64,000 nucleotides of DNA from NCBI GenBank assembly GCA_963724495.1, contig CAVRUZ010000002.1:806001-870000 (forward strand). The letters are read 5' to 3'. This DNA comes from CAVRUZ01 sp963724495. Lineage in GTDB: Bacteria; Actinomycetota; Actinomycetes; Propionibacteriales; DAIQRJ01. The notes under the pieces are model-generated. The model was not told the DNA's origin. It ran no database searches and saw only the letters and a program-made list of their open reading frames with translations. Shown here in pieces: positions 19,148-32,457 of the stretch (its first letter is position 1; each line of letters begins with the position of its first letter). Made by a program: the position numbers and the translations under genes.

Positions 19148-20325
19148 GTGAACAACCTCTGCACGAAGAAGACAAAGCCCTGCAGGCGGTCCTGTGCCAC
19201 GTTGAGCCAGATCTGTCCGGCCGGCGTGGCGGCGAGCGCCACCAGGAACGCGGTGATGCCCACGAGGAGGACGAGCAGCACCTGCCACGTCGAGACCCGG
19301 CTCCGGTAGAGCCGGCTCACGCCTTTGGCATCGATGAGCTTGCCACCGATCCGCAGCCGGGTGAGGAAGGTGGAGGCCATTCCCGCACGGCCCTTGTCGA
19401 GGAACTCCACCAGCGCAGCGTGACTGCCGACGGCGACGATCAGGTCGGCGTGCTTGCTGTCGGCCAGGAGCATGGCCACGTCCTCGCTGGTGCCGGTGGC
19501 CGGGAAGATCACCGCGTCCAGCCCGAGCCGATCGAGCCGATCGGCTCCCGGCGCATGGCCGTCACGGTAGGCGTGCACGACCAGTTCGGCGCCGCTCCGC
19601 AAGGTCGCGTCGGACACCGAGTCCATGTCGCCCACGATGATCGCCGGCTTGTAGCCGGCCTCGACGAGGGCGTCGGCGCCGCCGTCGACGCCGATCAGCA
19701 CCGGCTTGTACTCGTGGATGTAGTGCTTGAGGGCGTTCAGATCCTCCTTGTAGGTGTAGCCCCGCACGACGATCAGGGCGTGCCGGCCGTCCAGCTCGGT
19801 GCGGATGTCCGGAACGCCTACGCCGTCGAGCAGCAGGTCGCGCTCGCGTCGCAGGAACTCCATCGTGTTCGCGGCGAACGCCTCCAGCTGGACCGACAGG
19901 CCGGCTCGCGCGTCGTCCATCGCGGCATTGATGGCTTCGAGTGTCTGCTGCGTCCCGTGCGCGACTTCGGTCTCACCCGCGTACACCCGGCCCTCGTCGA
20001 CGCGCACGAGATCGCCCTCGCCCACGCGGGCGAAGATCTCTGGGCCGACCCCGTCGACCAGCGGGATGCCGGCGACGGCGAGGATCTCCGGCCCGAGGTT
20101 GGGGTACCGGCCCGAGATCGAGTCCGCGACGTTGACGACGGCGACGACCCCGGCGGACACCAGCGCCTCGGCACTGACTCGGTCGAGGTCCACGTGGTCG
20201 ATGACGGCTACGTCGCCAGACTTCAGCCGCTTCGTCAGGTTCTTCGTACGCCGATCCAGGCGTGCCACACCGGACACACCTGGCAGCCCGTCGGGCCGAC
20301 GACGGCGTAGCACGCTGATCCTCAT
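19144..20325 (-). CDS. steA: SteA, thiamine-pyrophosphokinase-like membrane protein
   Basis: A 393-residue actinobacterial protein. The cytoplasmic part resembles the thiamine pyrophosphokinase fold (GVDGGADALVEAGYKPAI then GDMDSVSD), though the family is not known to make thiamine diphosphate. A membrane segment (VLLVLLVGITAFLVALAAT) lies near residue 360. It pairs with SteB in septal peptidoglycan control in corynebacteria. It is the first gene of the steA-steB-MraY-like-MurJ-like-GT4 series, each overlapping or closely spaced. Confidence 0.92.
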   Translation of the reverse strand: MRISVLRRRRPDGLPGVSGVARLDRRTKNLTKRLKSGDVAVIDHVDLDRVSAEALVSAGVVAVVNVADSISGRYPNLGPEILAVAGIPLVDGVGPEIFARVGEGDLVRVDEGRVYAGETEVAHGTQQTLEAINAAMDDARAGLSVQLEAFAANTMEFLRRERDLLLDGVGVPDIRTELDGRHALIVVRGYTYKEDLNALKHYIHEYKPVLIGVDGGADALVEAGYKPAIIVGDMDSVSDATLRSGAELVVHAYRDGHAPGADRLDRLGLDAVIFPATGTSEDVAMLLADSKHADLIVAVGSHAALVEFLDKGRAGMASTFLTRLRIGGKLIDAKGVSRLYRSRVSTWQVLLVLLVGITAFLVALAATPAGQIWLNVAQDRLQGFVFFVQRLFT

Positions 20326-20413
20326 CTCACCGGCGATCTTCCCACGGGTTGCCTGGCCCGCTAGGCAGAACGAGACGTTGGCGTGGCGTGGCCGTGGTCA
20401 CGTCCGGCAACGC

Positions 20414-22222
20414 TCAGCGGGCCGAACTGCGCACCCGGCCGACGCGCCGAGGCCGCCTGGCACCGGGACTCGACGACGCCGCGGCCGGCAGGCTCTGGCC
20501 GGCCAGCTCCCTGGCGTGCGCCAGTGCCGCCGGCGACGACGCGTCGCCGCCGAGCATCCGGGCAAGTTCCGCGACCCGGTCCTCGCCCGTGACGACCGTG
20601 ACGCCGCTGCTGGTGAACGAGCCGTCGTCGTCCTTGCGCACCACCAGATGGCGGTCGGCGAAGGCGGCCACCTGGGCGAGGTGGGTCACGACGACGACCT
20701 GACCGGTGGTGGCGAGTCGCGCCAGGCGCCGGCCCACCTCCACTGCAGCCGCACCACCTACGCCCGCGTCGACCTCGTCGAAGACGAACGTCGGCACCGT
20801 GGAATCGGTACCGAGGACGACTTCACAGGCCAGCATCACGCGGGACAACTCGCCGCCCGAGGCACCCTTGGCGAGCGGGCGCAGGGGCGCACCGTTGTGC
20901 GGAGCCAACAGCAGGTCGCAGCTGTCGACGCCGTCCGGCCCGAAGGCGAGAGTGGCACCGTCGACAACGAGCCCGTCGGGATCGTCGGTGGTCGTGATCT
21001 CGAAGGCCACCGTTGCGTTCGGCATCGCCAACGCGGCCAGTTCGGTCGAGGCATGGCCGGCGAACCGCTCCGCCGCATCGAGGCGGTCGCGGTGCAACGT
21101 GGCGGCGAGCTCGGAGAGCTCGGCAAGCAGGACCTCCGCCCGGCCGGCGAGTTCGGTGATGCGGTCGTCTGCACCCATCAGGGCCGTGACCCGGTCAGCG
21201 GCGGCACGCGACCACTGCAGCACTGCATCGACAGATCCGCCGTGGCGCCGGGTCACCTGCCCGAGGGCGGCCCTGCGGTCCTCGATCGCCGAGAGGCGCG
21301 CGGGGTCGACCTCGACCGACTCGGTGTAGGTCGCGAGGTCGACAGCCAGTTCTCCCGCAACCGTCGACAGCTCGTCGAGCCGGGTGGCGAGGTCGGCCAA
21401 CCGCGGGTCGTGCGCGGTCATCGAGGCGGCCGACTTGCGGGCCTGGCCGAGGAGCTCGAGAACGTCGTCACCCGTCTCCGCGGCGAACTCGTCGCCGGAC
21501 AGCGCTCTGGTGGCGACTCCTGCTGCCGCGCGAAGTTCGTCGGCGTGGGCCAGCCGCGCGGACTCCTCCGCCAGGGCCACGTCCTCACCCGGCTGCGGGT
21601 CGACCGCTTCGATCTCGCCGAGGGCGAACAGCAACCGCTCGCGTTCCTCCGCCCTGGCCGTCGCCGCTGCCGTCAGCTCGGCGAGCTCGGCCCGCACCTG
21701 GCGCAGGTCGGTGTAGGTCTGGGCATATCTGGTCTGGGCCTCGCCATGTGCCGAGCCGGACAGCGACCGGGCGTAGGCGTCGAGAGCCTCGAGCTGGCGG
21801 CGGGGCCGGAGCAGATCGATCTGGTCGGACTGGCTGTGCAGGCTGACGAGATGCCGCCCGAGTTCGGCGAGCAGGCCGACCGGGACCGACGTCCCGCCGA
21901 GGTGGGCCCTGGACCGGCCCTGGTCGGTGACCGAACGCACGGCGAGGAGCTCGGCGCCGTCGATGTCGGCGCCGGCATCGGCGGCCCGGGCAAGGAGGGG
22001 CGAGTCCGGCGGAAGCCGCCAGCGTCCCTCGACGACAGCGCGGCCGGCACCCGGCCGCACTGCGGCCGCGTCCGCCCGATCACCCAGGAGCAACGAGAGG
22101 CCGTTGACCACCATGGTCTTGCCGGCTCCGGTCTCGCCGGTGACGACGGTGAGTCCGGCCGAGAGCTCCAGCTCGGCGGACTCGATGACGCCGAGCCCGC
22201 TGATGCGTAGATCGGTCAGCAC
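20414..22222 (-). CDS. recN: DNA repair protein RecN
   Basis: An SMC-like ATPase of 602 residues that acts early in double-strand break repair. The N-terminal LTDLRISGLGVIESAEL is the family hallmark. The Walker A GETGAGKT is at residues 29-36, a long coiled-coil centre follows, and then come the signature ASGGELSR and Walker B FDEVDAG. The GTG at 22222 is chosen because homology starts there; the open frame runs further upstream without support. Confidence 0.95.
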   Translation of the reverse strand: MLTDLRISGLGVIESAELELSAGLTVVTGETGAGKTMVVNGLSLLLGDRADAAAVRPGAGRAVVEGRWRLPPDSPLLARAADAGADIDGAELLAVRSVTDQGRSRAHLGGTSVPVGLLAELGRHLVSLHSQSDQIDLLRPRRQLEALDAYARSLSGSAHGEAQTRYAQTYTDLRQVRAELAELTAAATARAEERERLLFALGEIEAVDPQPGEDVALAEESARLAHADELRAAAGVATRALSGDEFAAETGDDVLELLGQARKSAASMTAHDPRLADLATRLDELSTVAGELAVDLATYTESVEVDPARLSAIEDRRAALGQVTRRHGGSVDAVLQWSRAAADRVTALMGADDRITELAGRAEVLLAELSELAATLHRDRLDAAERFAGHASTELAALAMPNATVAFEITTTDDPDGLVVDGATLAFGPDGVDSCDLLLAPHNGAPLRPLAKGASGGELSRVMLACEVVLGTDSTVPTFVFDEVDAGVGGAAAVEVGRRLARLATTGQVVVVTHLAQVAAFADRHLVVRKDDDGSFTSSGVTVVTGEDRVAELARMLGGDASSPAALAHARELAGQSLPAAASSSPGARRPRRVGRVRSSAR

Positions 22223-22278
22223 GGCAGCTCGGCCTGCCGGTTGACTCGTGCTGACTGGAGGCGGGCCACAGGTCGACG

Positions 22279-23274
22279 CTACGGTGCCGGACCGACCGCC
22301 GGCGGGTTGTCGGTGGCCGTGTCGCCTGTGTCGGCGGGATCGGCTGTGTCGGCGGGACTGTCTGTGTCGGCCGGTTTGGCAGGGCTCCCCCGCCAGCCCC
22401 ACACCGGCAGCCGGAACTTCTCCACCAGGCGGTCGGTGAACGGTGACCGGTGCAGCCGGGCCAGGCGCACCGGCAGCCTGCCCTTGCGGACCTCGATCCG
22501 GTCCCCTGGCTCCACCTCGAGCTGACGGCGACCGTCTGCCCAGGCGACCGCCGCCGACGACCGCGGCTGCACCTCGATGGCCAGCATCGAGTCCGGCGAG
22601 ATCACCAGCGGGCGCGAGAACAGGGTGTGGGCACTCACCGGCACCAGAACCAGGGCGTGCACTTGTGGCCAGACGACCGGACCCCCCGAGGAGAACGCGT
22701 ACGCCGTGGATCCGGTGGGTGTCGCGGCCACCACGCCGTCACCGGCGAAGGTAAGCAGCGGGCGACCGTCGACCTCCACGGTCAGCTCGATCATCCGCTC
22801 GCGCGCGGCCTTCTCGACACTGACTTCGTTCAGGGCCCAGTCGGTGGCCAGCGTCTGGTGGCCCCGCCGCAACGCGACGTCGATCGTGAGTCGCTGCTCC
22901 ACCTCGTAGTCACGCCCGACCACGGCACGGACCGTGGCGTTCAGATCGTCGCGTTCCGCCTCGGCCAGGAAGCCCACGTGCCCGAGGTTCACGCCCAGCA
23001 CGGGGACGTCTCGCTCGCGCGCCATCTCGGCCGCCCGGAGGATGGTGCCGTCACCGCCGAGGACCATCACGAGCTCGCAGTCAGCACCGATGGGGCCCGG
23101 CGACACCCGTACGGAGTCGTGGTCACCGGCATCGCCGGCGTGCAGGACTTCGGCCATCTCGGGGTCGACCTCGACGGCGACGCCACTGTCGGCGAGCAGC
23201 CGCATCGTGACCTCGGCGGCCCGGATGGCCTCGAGCCGCCCGCCGTGCACCACCAGACGGACCCGCCTGCTCAC
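22279..23274 (-). CDS. nadK: NAD kinase
   Basis: Makes NADP from NAD with ATP or polyphosphate. The GGDGT motif is at residues 73-77, with GHVGFLAE, NEVSVEKA and GDGVVAATPTGSTAY following. The last 35 residues are an unusual degenerate Ala-Asp-Thr/Pro-rich tail (ADTDSPADTADPADTGDT), encoded by a short imperfect DNA repeat at about 22320-22370. It lies between recN and a small conserved gene. Confidence 0.95.
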   Translation of the reverse strand: MSRRVRLVVHGGRLEAIRAAEVTMRLLADSGVAVEVDPEMAEVLHAGDAGDHDSVRVSPGPIGADCELVMVLGGDGTILRAAEMARERDVPVLGVNLGHVGFLAEAERDDLNATVRAVVGRDYEVEQRLTIDVALRRGHQTLATDWALNEVSVEKAARERMIELTVEVDGRPLLTFAGDGVVAATPTGSTAYAFSSGGPVVWPQVHALVLVPVSAHTLFSRPLVISPDSMLAIEVQPRSSAAVAWADGRRQLEVEPGDRIEVRKGRLPVRLARLHRSPFTDRLVEKFRLPVWGWRGSPAKPADTDSPADTADPADTGDTATDNPPAVGPAP

Positions 23275-23334
23275 GCAGTCACCGTGGGTCCCGAGATCGA
23301 TGTGGCCGTGGATCCAGCCGAGGACAGCCGGAGC

Positions 23335-23613
23335 TCACGGGCTGCTGTCGTCATGACCTGTGCCGGAGTCGTCGAGCCGCTGTGCCAGCTCGTCGGCCGC
23401 GGCGGCGTAGGCCGCGACGTGCGCCTCACCGGGCTCGTCGGGAAGGTCGGCGAGTCTCTCGCCGGCAGCGTCAGGGGCCGGGGCCGATTCGATGTCGGTC
23501 GCCCCGGCGGCATCGTCGACCCCGCGAGATCCGACGCTCGACAGGTCGTCGCCGAGGCCGGGCTCGCTCGCCAGCCCGGCCTGCGCGGAGATCGACTCGT
23601 CCGGCGTGGTCAC
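23335..23613 (-). CDS. Small conserved actinobacterial protein
   Basis: A 92-residue acidic protein. The C-terminal half (ERLADLPDEPGEAHVAAYAAAADELAQ, two overlapping motifs) resembles the short Rv1693-type proteins found beside nadK/tlyA in actinomycetes. The N-terminal half is low complexity. Function unknown. The start is a GTG. In relatives tlyA separates this gene from nadK; here it does not. Confidence 0.7.
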   Translation of the reverse strand: MTTPDESISAQAGLASEPGLGDDLSSVGSRGVDDAAGATDIESAPAPDAAGERLADLPDEPGEAHVAAYAAAADELAQRLDDSGTGHDDSSP

Positions 23614-23682
23614 ATCGCGCAGCCTAGCGATCCGCCCGGGTCTGGTGGAGGCATTCAGCGTGCAGGTGCAGGGGGACCGCAG

Positions 23683-24711
23683 TCATGGCCGCAGCGCCTC
23701 CAGTCGGTCACACACCTCGTCGAAGCCGACTGTTCCCGGCGGGAACGACCAGGCGCAGGCGACGACAGCTCGCAGCGCGTCGGTAGCTTCACCGTCACCG
23801 GCCAGCGACACCGGCAGACCGACGTCACCAGTTGCGGTCCAACCGCCGCACACGGCCCGATGGCCGTCGAGCTGCACCGGTCGCTGCGGTTCGCGGAGCG
23901 ACCGCAGATCGAAGGCCACGTACTGCGGACGTAGGCCGCCCTCGGCAGCCAGCAGGTCGCGCACCGTGCTCACGCCGGTCAGCACCAGCAGGCTGACCAG
24001 TTCGGCGTTGTTGGCGCCGAGGATGTCGGAGTCCAGCCGGTCGCCCACCACGAGCGTCGTTGAGCGCTCGGCACCGGTGAGCTGCAGGGCGGTGTCGAAC
24101 AGGGGCCGCTCCGGCTTGCCCATCACCATCGGCCGGGTGCCGGTGGCCGTGACCAGCGCGGCGATCAGCGATCCGTTGCCCGGTGCAAGACCATGCTCGG
24201 TCGGCAGGGTCGCGTCGGCGTTGGTGCCGAACCATCGAGCTCCGGCGCGGATGGCGTAGGCGGCCTCGGCGAGCAACGGCCAGGCGATATCGGGACTGAA
24301 GCCCTGCACGACGACGGCAGGACCCTCGGCAGCGGTCGACACCGGACGCAGCCCGATGTCGAGGAGTGCATCGGCGAGCGCGACCGACCCGACGACGAGG
24401 GCCGCGGCGCCGGCCGGCACTACCCCGCTCCGGATCTCGTCGGACAGGACCGCTGCCGTGGCCTGGACCGACGTGACCACGTCTTCAGGTTCGGCATCGA
24501 CGCTCAGCTCGCGCAGGTGCTGCGCCACGGCTGCCGGTGCGCGCGAGGCATTGTTGGTGACGAAGAAGGCCCGGCCGCCGTCGGCACGGTGGGCGGCGAG
24601 CAGCCCTGCAGCGTGCGGCACCGGCTCCTGGCCGCGGTAGACCACGCCGTCGAGATCGACCAGCAGGGTCGCGTACTTCCGGCCGAGCGGACCGATGGAC
24701 TCCAGCAGCAT
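23683..24711 (-). CDS. HAD-IIA family phosphatase (NagD-like)
   Basis: A 342-residue haloacid dehalogenase-type hydrolase. The nucleophile motif LLVDLDGVVYRG has D19 and D21. FFVTNNASR is motif 2, and VVGDRLDSDILGANNA is motif 4. It fits the NagD/PGP phosphatase group, which acts on small phosphate esters; the substrate is not shown. The ATG at 24711 overlaps the upstream stop (TGATG), so it is coupled to the TPR gene. It corresponds in place to Rv1692, a glycerol-3-phosphate phosphatase in M. tuberculosis as I recall. Confidence 0.9.
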   Translation of the reverse strand: MLLESIGPLGRKYATLLVDLDGVVYRGQEPVPHAAGLLAAHRADGGRAFFVTNNASRAPAAVAQHLRELSVDAEPEDVVTSVQATAAVLSDEIRSGVVPAGAAALVVGSVALADALLDIGLRPVSTAAEGPAVVVQGFSPDIAWPLLAEAAYAIRAGARWFGTNADATLPTEHGLAPGNGSLIAALVTATGTRPMVMGKPERPLFDTALQLTGAERSTTLVVGDRLDSDILGANNAELVSLLVLTGVSTVRDLLAAEGGLRPQYVAFDLRSLREPQRPVQLDGHRAVCGGWTATGDVGLPVSLAGDGEATDALRAVVACAWSFPPGTVGFDEVCDRLEALRP

Positions 24712-26368
24712 CAGCTTTGGCTGTCCTCGCCCAACCGGCGGGACAGCTCCAACGCCCGCTCGTCGGCGTCGGTGTCGCCCTCGACGTCGATCATCGAGGC
24801 CTGTGCGAACCACTCACGGGCCTCGTCCAGGCGACCGGCCCGCTCCAACAGGTCGGCGTAGGCATAGCGCAGCCGGGCCACCGGGCCCGACCCCTTCGCC
24901 CGGTGCAGGGCGGGCACGTCGAGCTCGGACAGCGCGTCGTCGATTCGTCCCTGATCCGCCCTGGCACCCGCCGCGACGATCAGCATCTCCACCCGTTGTT
25001 CCGGCGGGAGCCGTGCGGCCGCCGGGCTCGCGGCAAGATCCAGCGCCTTCTTCGGCCGGCCGACTCCGCGCTCGCAGTCGGCGATCACGGCCAGCATGTC
25101 GTCCGATCCCGACATCCGCCGAGCCGCCTTGAGTTCGACCAGCGCCTTGTCGAACCGGCCCGCGGCGTAACAGACCTCACCGGCCGCCTCGCGCACGACT
25201 GCCAGCCGCGCCCCGGCGGCGCTGGCCGCCAGTGCGTGCTCTACCGCGACGTCCGGGTCGTCCTCGAGCAGCTCCCAGGCCGCGACCAGGTGCCTCGCCA
25301 CCAGATCGGCCCGCGAGCCGAGGCTGCGCAGTTCCTCCCAGATGGCCTTGTCGAGCGCGTTGCCGTTGATGTGGTCCGGGATGTCGGGGCCGACCACCTG
25401 TGGTGCCCGTGGTCGTCCGGAGTCCTCGGCTCGTGCCCGCGCTGCCGCCTGGCCGCGCCCACGGCCACCCCGCTCGGTGGGGCGCCGCGTCGAGTCGCGC
25501 CGTTCATCGTCACCTCGCGCGGGCGGGCGGCGTGCTGGCCGGCCATCCGCTGCCGGTGATCGGCTGGTGTCTCGACCTGCGCCGGCGGGGCGATCCGACC
25601 CGCCGGTGCGTGGGCGGTCGCCGGCGGACCTGGCGTCGCCGCGACCGGCGGATCGCCCAGGACGCTCGTCACGGCGACTCGACGCAGCGTGGCCGGCCGG
25701 GCGGGCGCGACCGTCACGGTCGTTGGCTCGTGGGCCCGAGTGGCCCGGAGCTCCGGAGGCCCGGTGCTCGACTGAGCCACGCGCGCCGCCGCCTTGCGTT
25801 CCATTACCGGACGGGCGATCGTCGCGGCCGATGCGGTTTCCTGCAGGCCGCCCGCTCACGCGCGGACCCCGGTCTGTGGTCGGGCGGGACGACCGACCGT
25901 CTGACGCTCGGTCGGTTCGGCTCCCGGTCGCGGCGCTGCGCTCCGCGCGGTCACGGTCCGGCCTGCCAGAGCTCGAGGCCGGTCGGCGATCGGAACCACT
26001 GGAGGTCGGTCGTCCCGCAGCTGGTCTGCCCGAGTCGGAGCTTCTGCCTGATGTCGTCCGGGGACGCTCGTCGCTGCGCCGACCGCCCGCGCCACCGGCG
26101 CCTCGGGTGGTGCGGGGAGCAGCCTTGCTGGACCGGCCCCCCGTTGAGCCCGAATCCGCTGGCTTGCGCCGGCCGTCGCCGCCACGGCCCGCGGGGGTGC
26201 GGCTGGCGGGGGTGCGGCGGCGGCGGAGTTTCCCCCGCCGCCATTGCTTCTGCGCGCCGCTCCGTCGTCCCGACTGCGCCCGCCGGCAGCCCGCGACCCG
26301 GAGCCGCTTCGCGGTTGGGACTCGCGCCGGCCACGCGGGTCGCCGCCTGATCCGCCTGACTGCGCCAT
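24711..26368 (-). CDS. Actinobacterial TPR protein with long Arg/Gly-rich N-terminus (frameshift in a G tract)
   Basis: The C-terminal 230 residues form tetratricopeptide-like helices (VARHLVAAWELLEDDPDVAVEHALAA, in parts; ERAGRLDEAREWF), as in Rv1691. They follow a very long Arg/Gly/Ser/Asp-rich disordered region. The N-terminal piece starts at ATG 26368 (MAQSGGSGGDPRGRR) in one frame. The same composition continues in the C-terminal frame from about 26230. The switch falls on a run of five C at 26232-26236 (G on the coding strand); six would restore one frame. The frame stop at 25856 and GTG at 25859 form a chance GTGA. Function unknown. Confidence 0.75.
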
Positions 26369-26607
26369 CGTCGAACCACTCTTCCTCGTCCAGAATCGAG
26401 CCCGCCGGGTACAGGCCGGCGACCCGGGAGGCTGGACAAGGCTACGGGCAGTAGGCCCAGCATCGCTCCACCGTCCGCACCCCGCCCCCGTGGGGCAGCC
26501 GACGAAGAGGCGTCGGCTACGCGCAGAGGTACCGCGAAACGACCGGGTACCAACGTCGCTAACCGGCGCTCAACCTGAATTGGCCGACCATTCATCGGAA
26601 CAAATGA

Positions 26608-26638
26608 AACGAGGCCGCCCAGAATGGGCGGCCTCGTT
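26608..26638 (-). terminator. rRNA operon terminator
   Basis: A perfect 14-bp stem (26608-26621 with 26625-26638) with a 3-nt loop, followed on the minus strand by TCATTTGTT. It sits 8 bp past the 5S 3' end. This is a standard intrinsic terminator. The rest of 26369-26607 holds no gene I can see. Confidence 0.9.
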
Positions 26639-26645
26639 CGAAGAA

Positions 26646-26765
26646 TGTTCGGCAGCGTCCTAGTCTCCCACACCGTCTCCAGTGCAGTACCATCGGCGCT
26701 GTAGGGCTTGACTTCCGGGTTCGGAATGTAACCGGGTATTTCCCCTACGCTATGGCCACCGAAAC
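26646..26765 (-). rRNA. rrf: 5S ribosomal RNA
   Basis: About 120 nt with the actinobacterial 5S signatures GTTTCGGTGGCCATAG at the 5' end, ATTCCGAACCCGGAAG in the loop B/C region and GACGCTGCCGAACA at the 3' end. Ends are estimated to within a few bases. Confidence 0.95.
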
Positions 26766-26810
26766 TCTATGGAGATATGTCGCCTCGATATCGAGGCCCG
26801 ACCATATCCC

Positions 26811-26836
26811 GAGAACCGCATAGTGGACGCAGAGCA
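26811..26836 (-). other. Pre-23S processing stem, 3' arm
   Basis: The sequence pairs almost perfectly with 29972-29996 in front of 23S (shared core GCATAGTGGACGC and its complement). Together they would form the long stem cut by RNase III to release 23S. Confidence 0.8.
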
Positions 26837-26847
26837 AGTGTGAGAGA

Positions 26848-29951
<3,104 letters not shown>

Positions 29952-29971
29952 CAGACTCACAATTTTAAAGA

Positions 29972-29996
29972 TGCTCGCGTCCACTATGCAGTTCTC
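29972..29996 (-). other. Pre-23S processing stem, 5' arm (with CTTGAGAAC boxA-like element)
   Basis: Complementary to 26811-26836. It also contains the CTTGAGAAC core that recurs in the 16S leader, a boxA-like antitermination element. Confidence 0.75.
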
Positions 29997-30167
29997 AAGA
30001 TACGGGCGGAAAGCGCCTGTGCGGGCCGCGTACCCGACCAGAGGTCGGGCCGTACGGCGTCGAGACGCCCCGTCAGCTCACCCATCGATGTCGATGCGTG
30101 ACTGAGTGAGCAGGCAAGAAGGTCCCCGGCGTGAACCGGGGACCAAAGGGCCTGATCCCTCAGGACC

Positions 30168-30179
30168 CAACAGCGTGCT
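30168..30179 (-). other. Pre-16S processing stem, 3' arm
   Basis: Twelve bases (CAACAGCGTGCT on the plus strand) that pair exactly with 32055-32066 in the leader. Weaker pairing extends outward to the GATC-containing flanks. It is the expected RNase III stem for 16S. Confidence 0.8.
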
Positions 30180-30349
30180 TGGCTTCGTCCACAGCCGGTG
30201 CGCGTTCCAGACCCCGAGGGGTAGTACTGATCGCGCCGGCGTGGCATCTGCTACTGGTCAATGTTCCACCAATGAGCATCGCCGCGTCGATACATTCGAT
30301 CGACAAACGACGAATGGGACAAGACCTCGAGAGGTCCTGTCCGGTTGCT

Positions 30350-31876
<1,527 letters not shown>

Positions 31877-32054
31877 ATATGTCCGACCGGGCGAACCCGG
31901 ATGAACGACCATACGAAGGGTATTGCCTAGCAATTAAGGAACAGCTAGCTGTCCTTTTATTACCAAAGGAATCCCGACGAACTGACGCAACGGCTACCCG
32001 AAGGCATCCGCTGGCAGGTCGCACGGGGGTTATATCAATTGTGCATTGACCTTT

Positions 32055-32066
32055 AGCACGCTGTTG
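32055..32066 (-). other. Pre-16S processing stem, 5' arm, next to boxA-like CTTGAGAACTC
   Basis: The minus strand reads CTTGAGAACTCAACAGCGTGCT. The last 12 bases pair with 30168-30179, and the CTTGAGAACTC part is the actinobacterial boxA-like element. Confidence 0.75.
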
Positions 32067-32132
32067 AGTTCTCAAGGATCAGGTGCGCACCGAAACGAAC
32101 GGCCTCTCGACCGGTCTCGGGGCAACTGCTCC

Positions 32133-32161
32133 AGCGTACGCACCCGGCCTAGCAGCGTCAA
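32133..32161 (-). promoter_or_regulatory. Putative rRNA promoter, proximal (P2)
   Basis: On the minus strand, TTGACG at 32156-32161 and TACGCT at 32133-32138 are 17 bp apart. This is a good match to the housekeeping-sigma pattern of actinobacterial rrn promoters, about 255 bp upstream of 16S. Confidence 0.65.
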
Positions 32162-32333
32162 ACCGTTCTACCGGCCTGTCGCAACCCGTTCGGGGGCGCC
32201 CACCACCGGTGCACGACGCCACGGATGGCCTCGCTCATGGTGGTGGTTGGCTGCCCGGTTCGGCCACCTGCTCGAGGTGTCCTGCGCCGGCCCGCCCTGG
32301 GGCAGCCGACTGTCACCGTGGCAACGAGTCGAA

Positions 32334-32363
32334 ACACTAGGTGTGGCTGCGTGAGGGGGTCAA
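32334..32363 (-). promoter_or_regulatory. Putative rRNA promoter, distal (P1)
   Basis: On the minus strand, TTGACC at 32358-32363 and TAGTGT at 32334-32339 are 18 bp apart. It lies about 95 bp downstream of the tyrS stop. Tandem rrn promoters are common in actinomycetes. The leader 31877-32457 holds no gene. Confidence 0.65.
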
Positions 32364-32457
32364 ATCCCTTGGCCGTGTGCGTCCTCACACCGCATTCGCC
32401 GCGCGTCGGGTGGCCCCGCACCCCACCTGCGTGCTATCGGCGGCCCGGCCCTCGGCG

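Noticed and set aside
32341..32421. tRNA-like GGGGTCAAATCCC near the distal rRNA promoter
   Set aside because: It resembles a T-arm but no acceptor or anticodon stem can be built around it.
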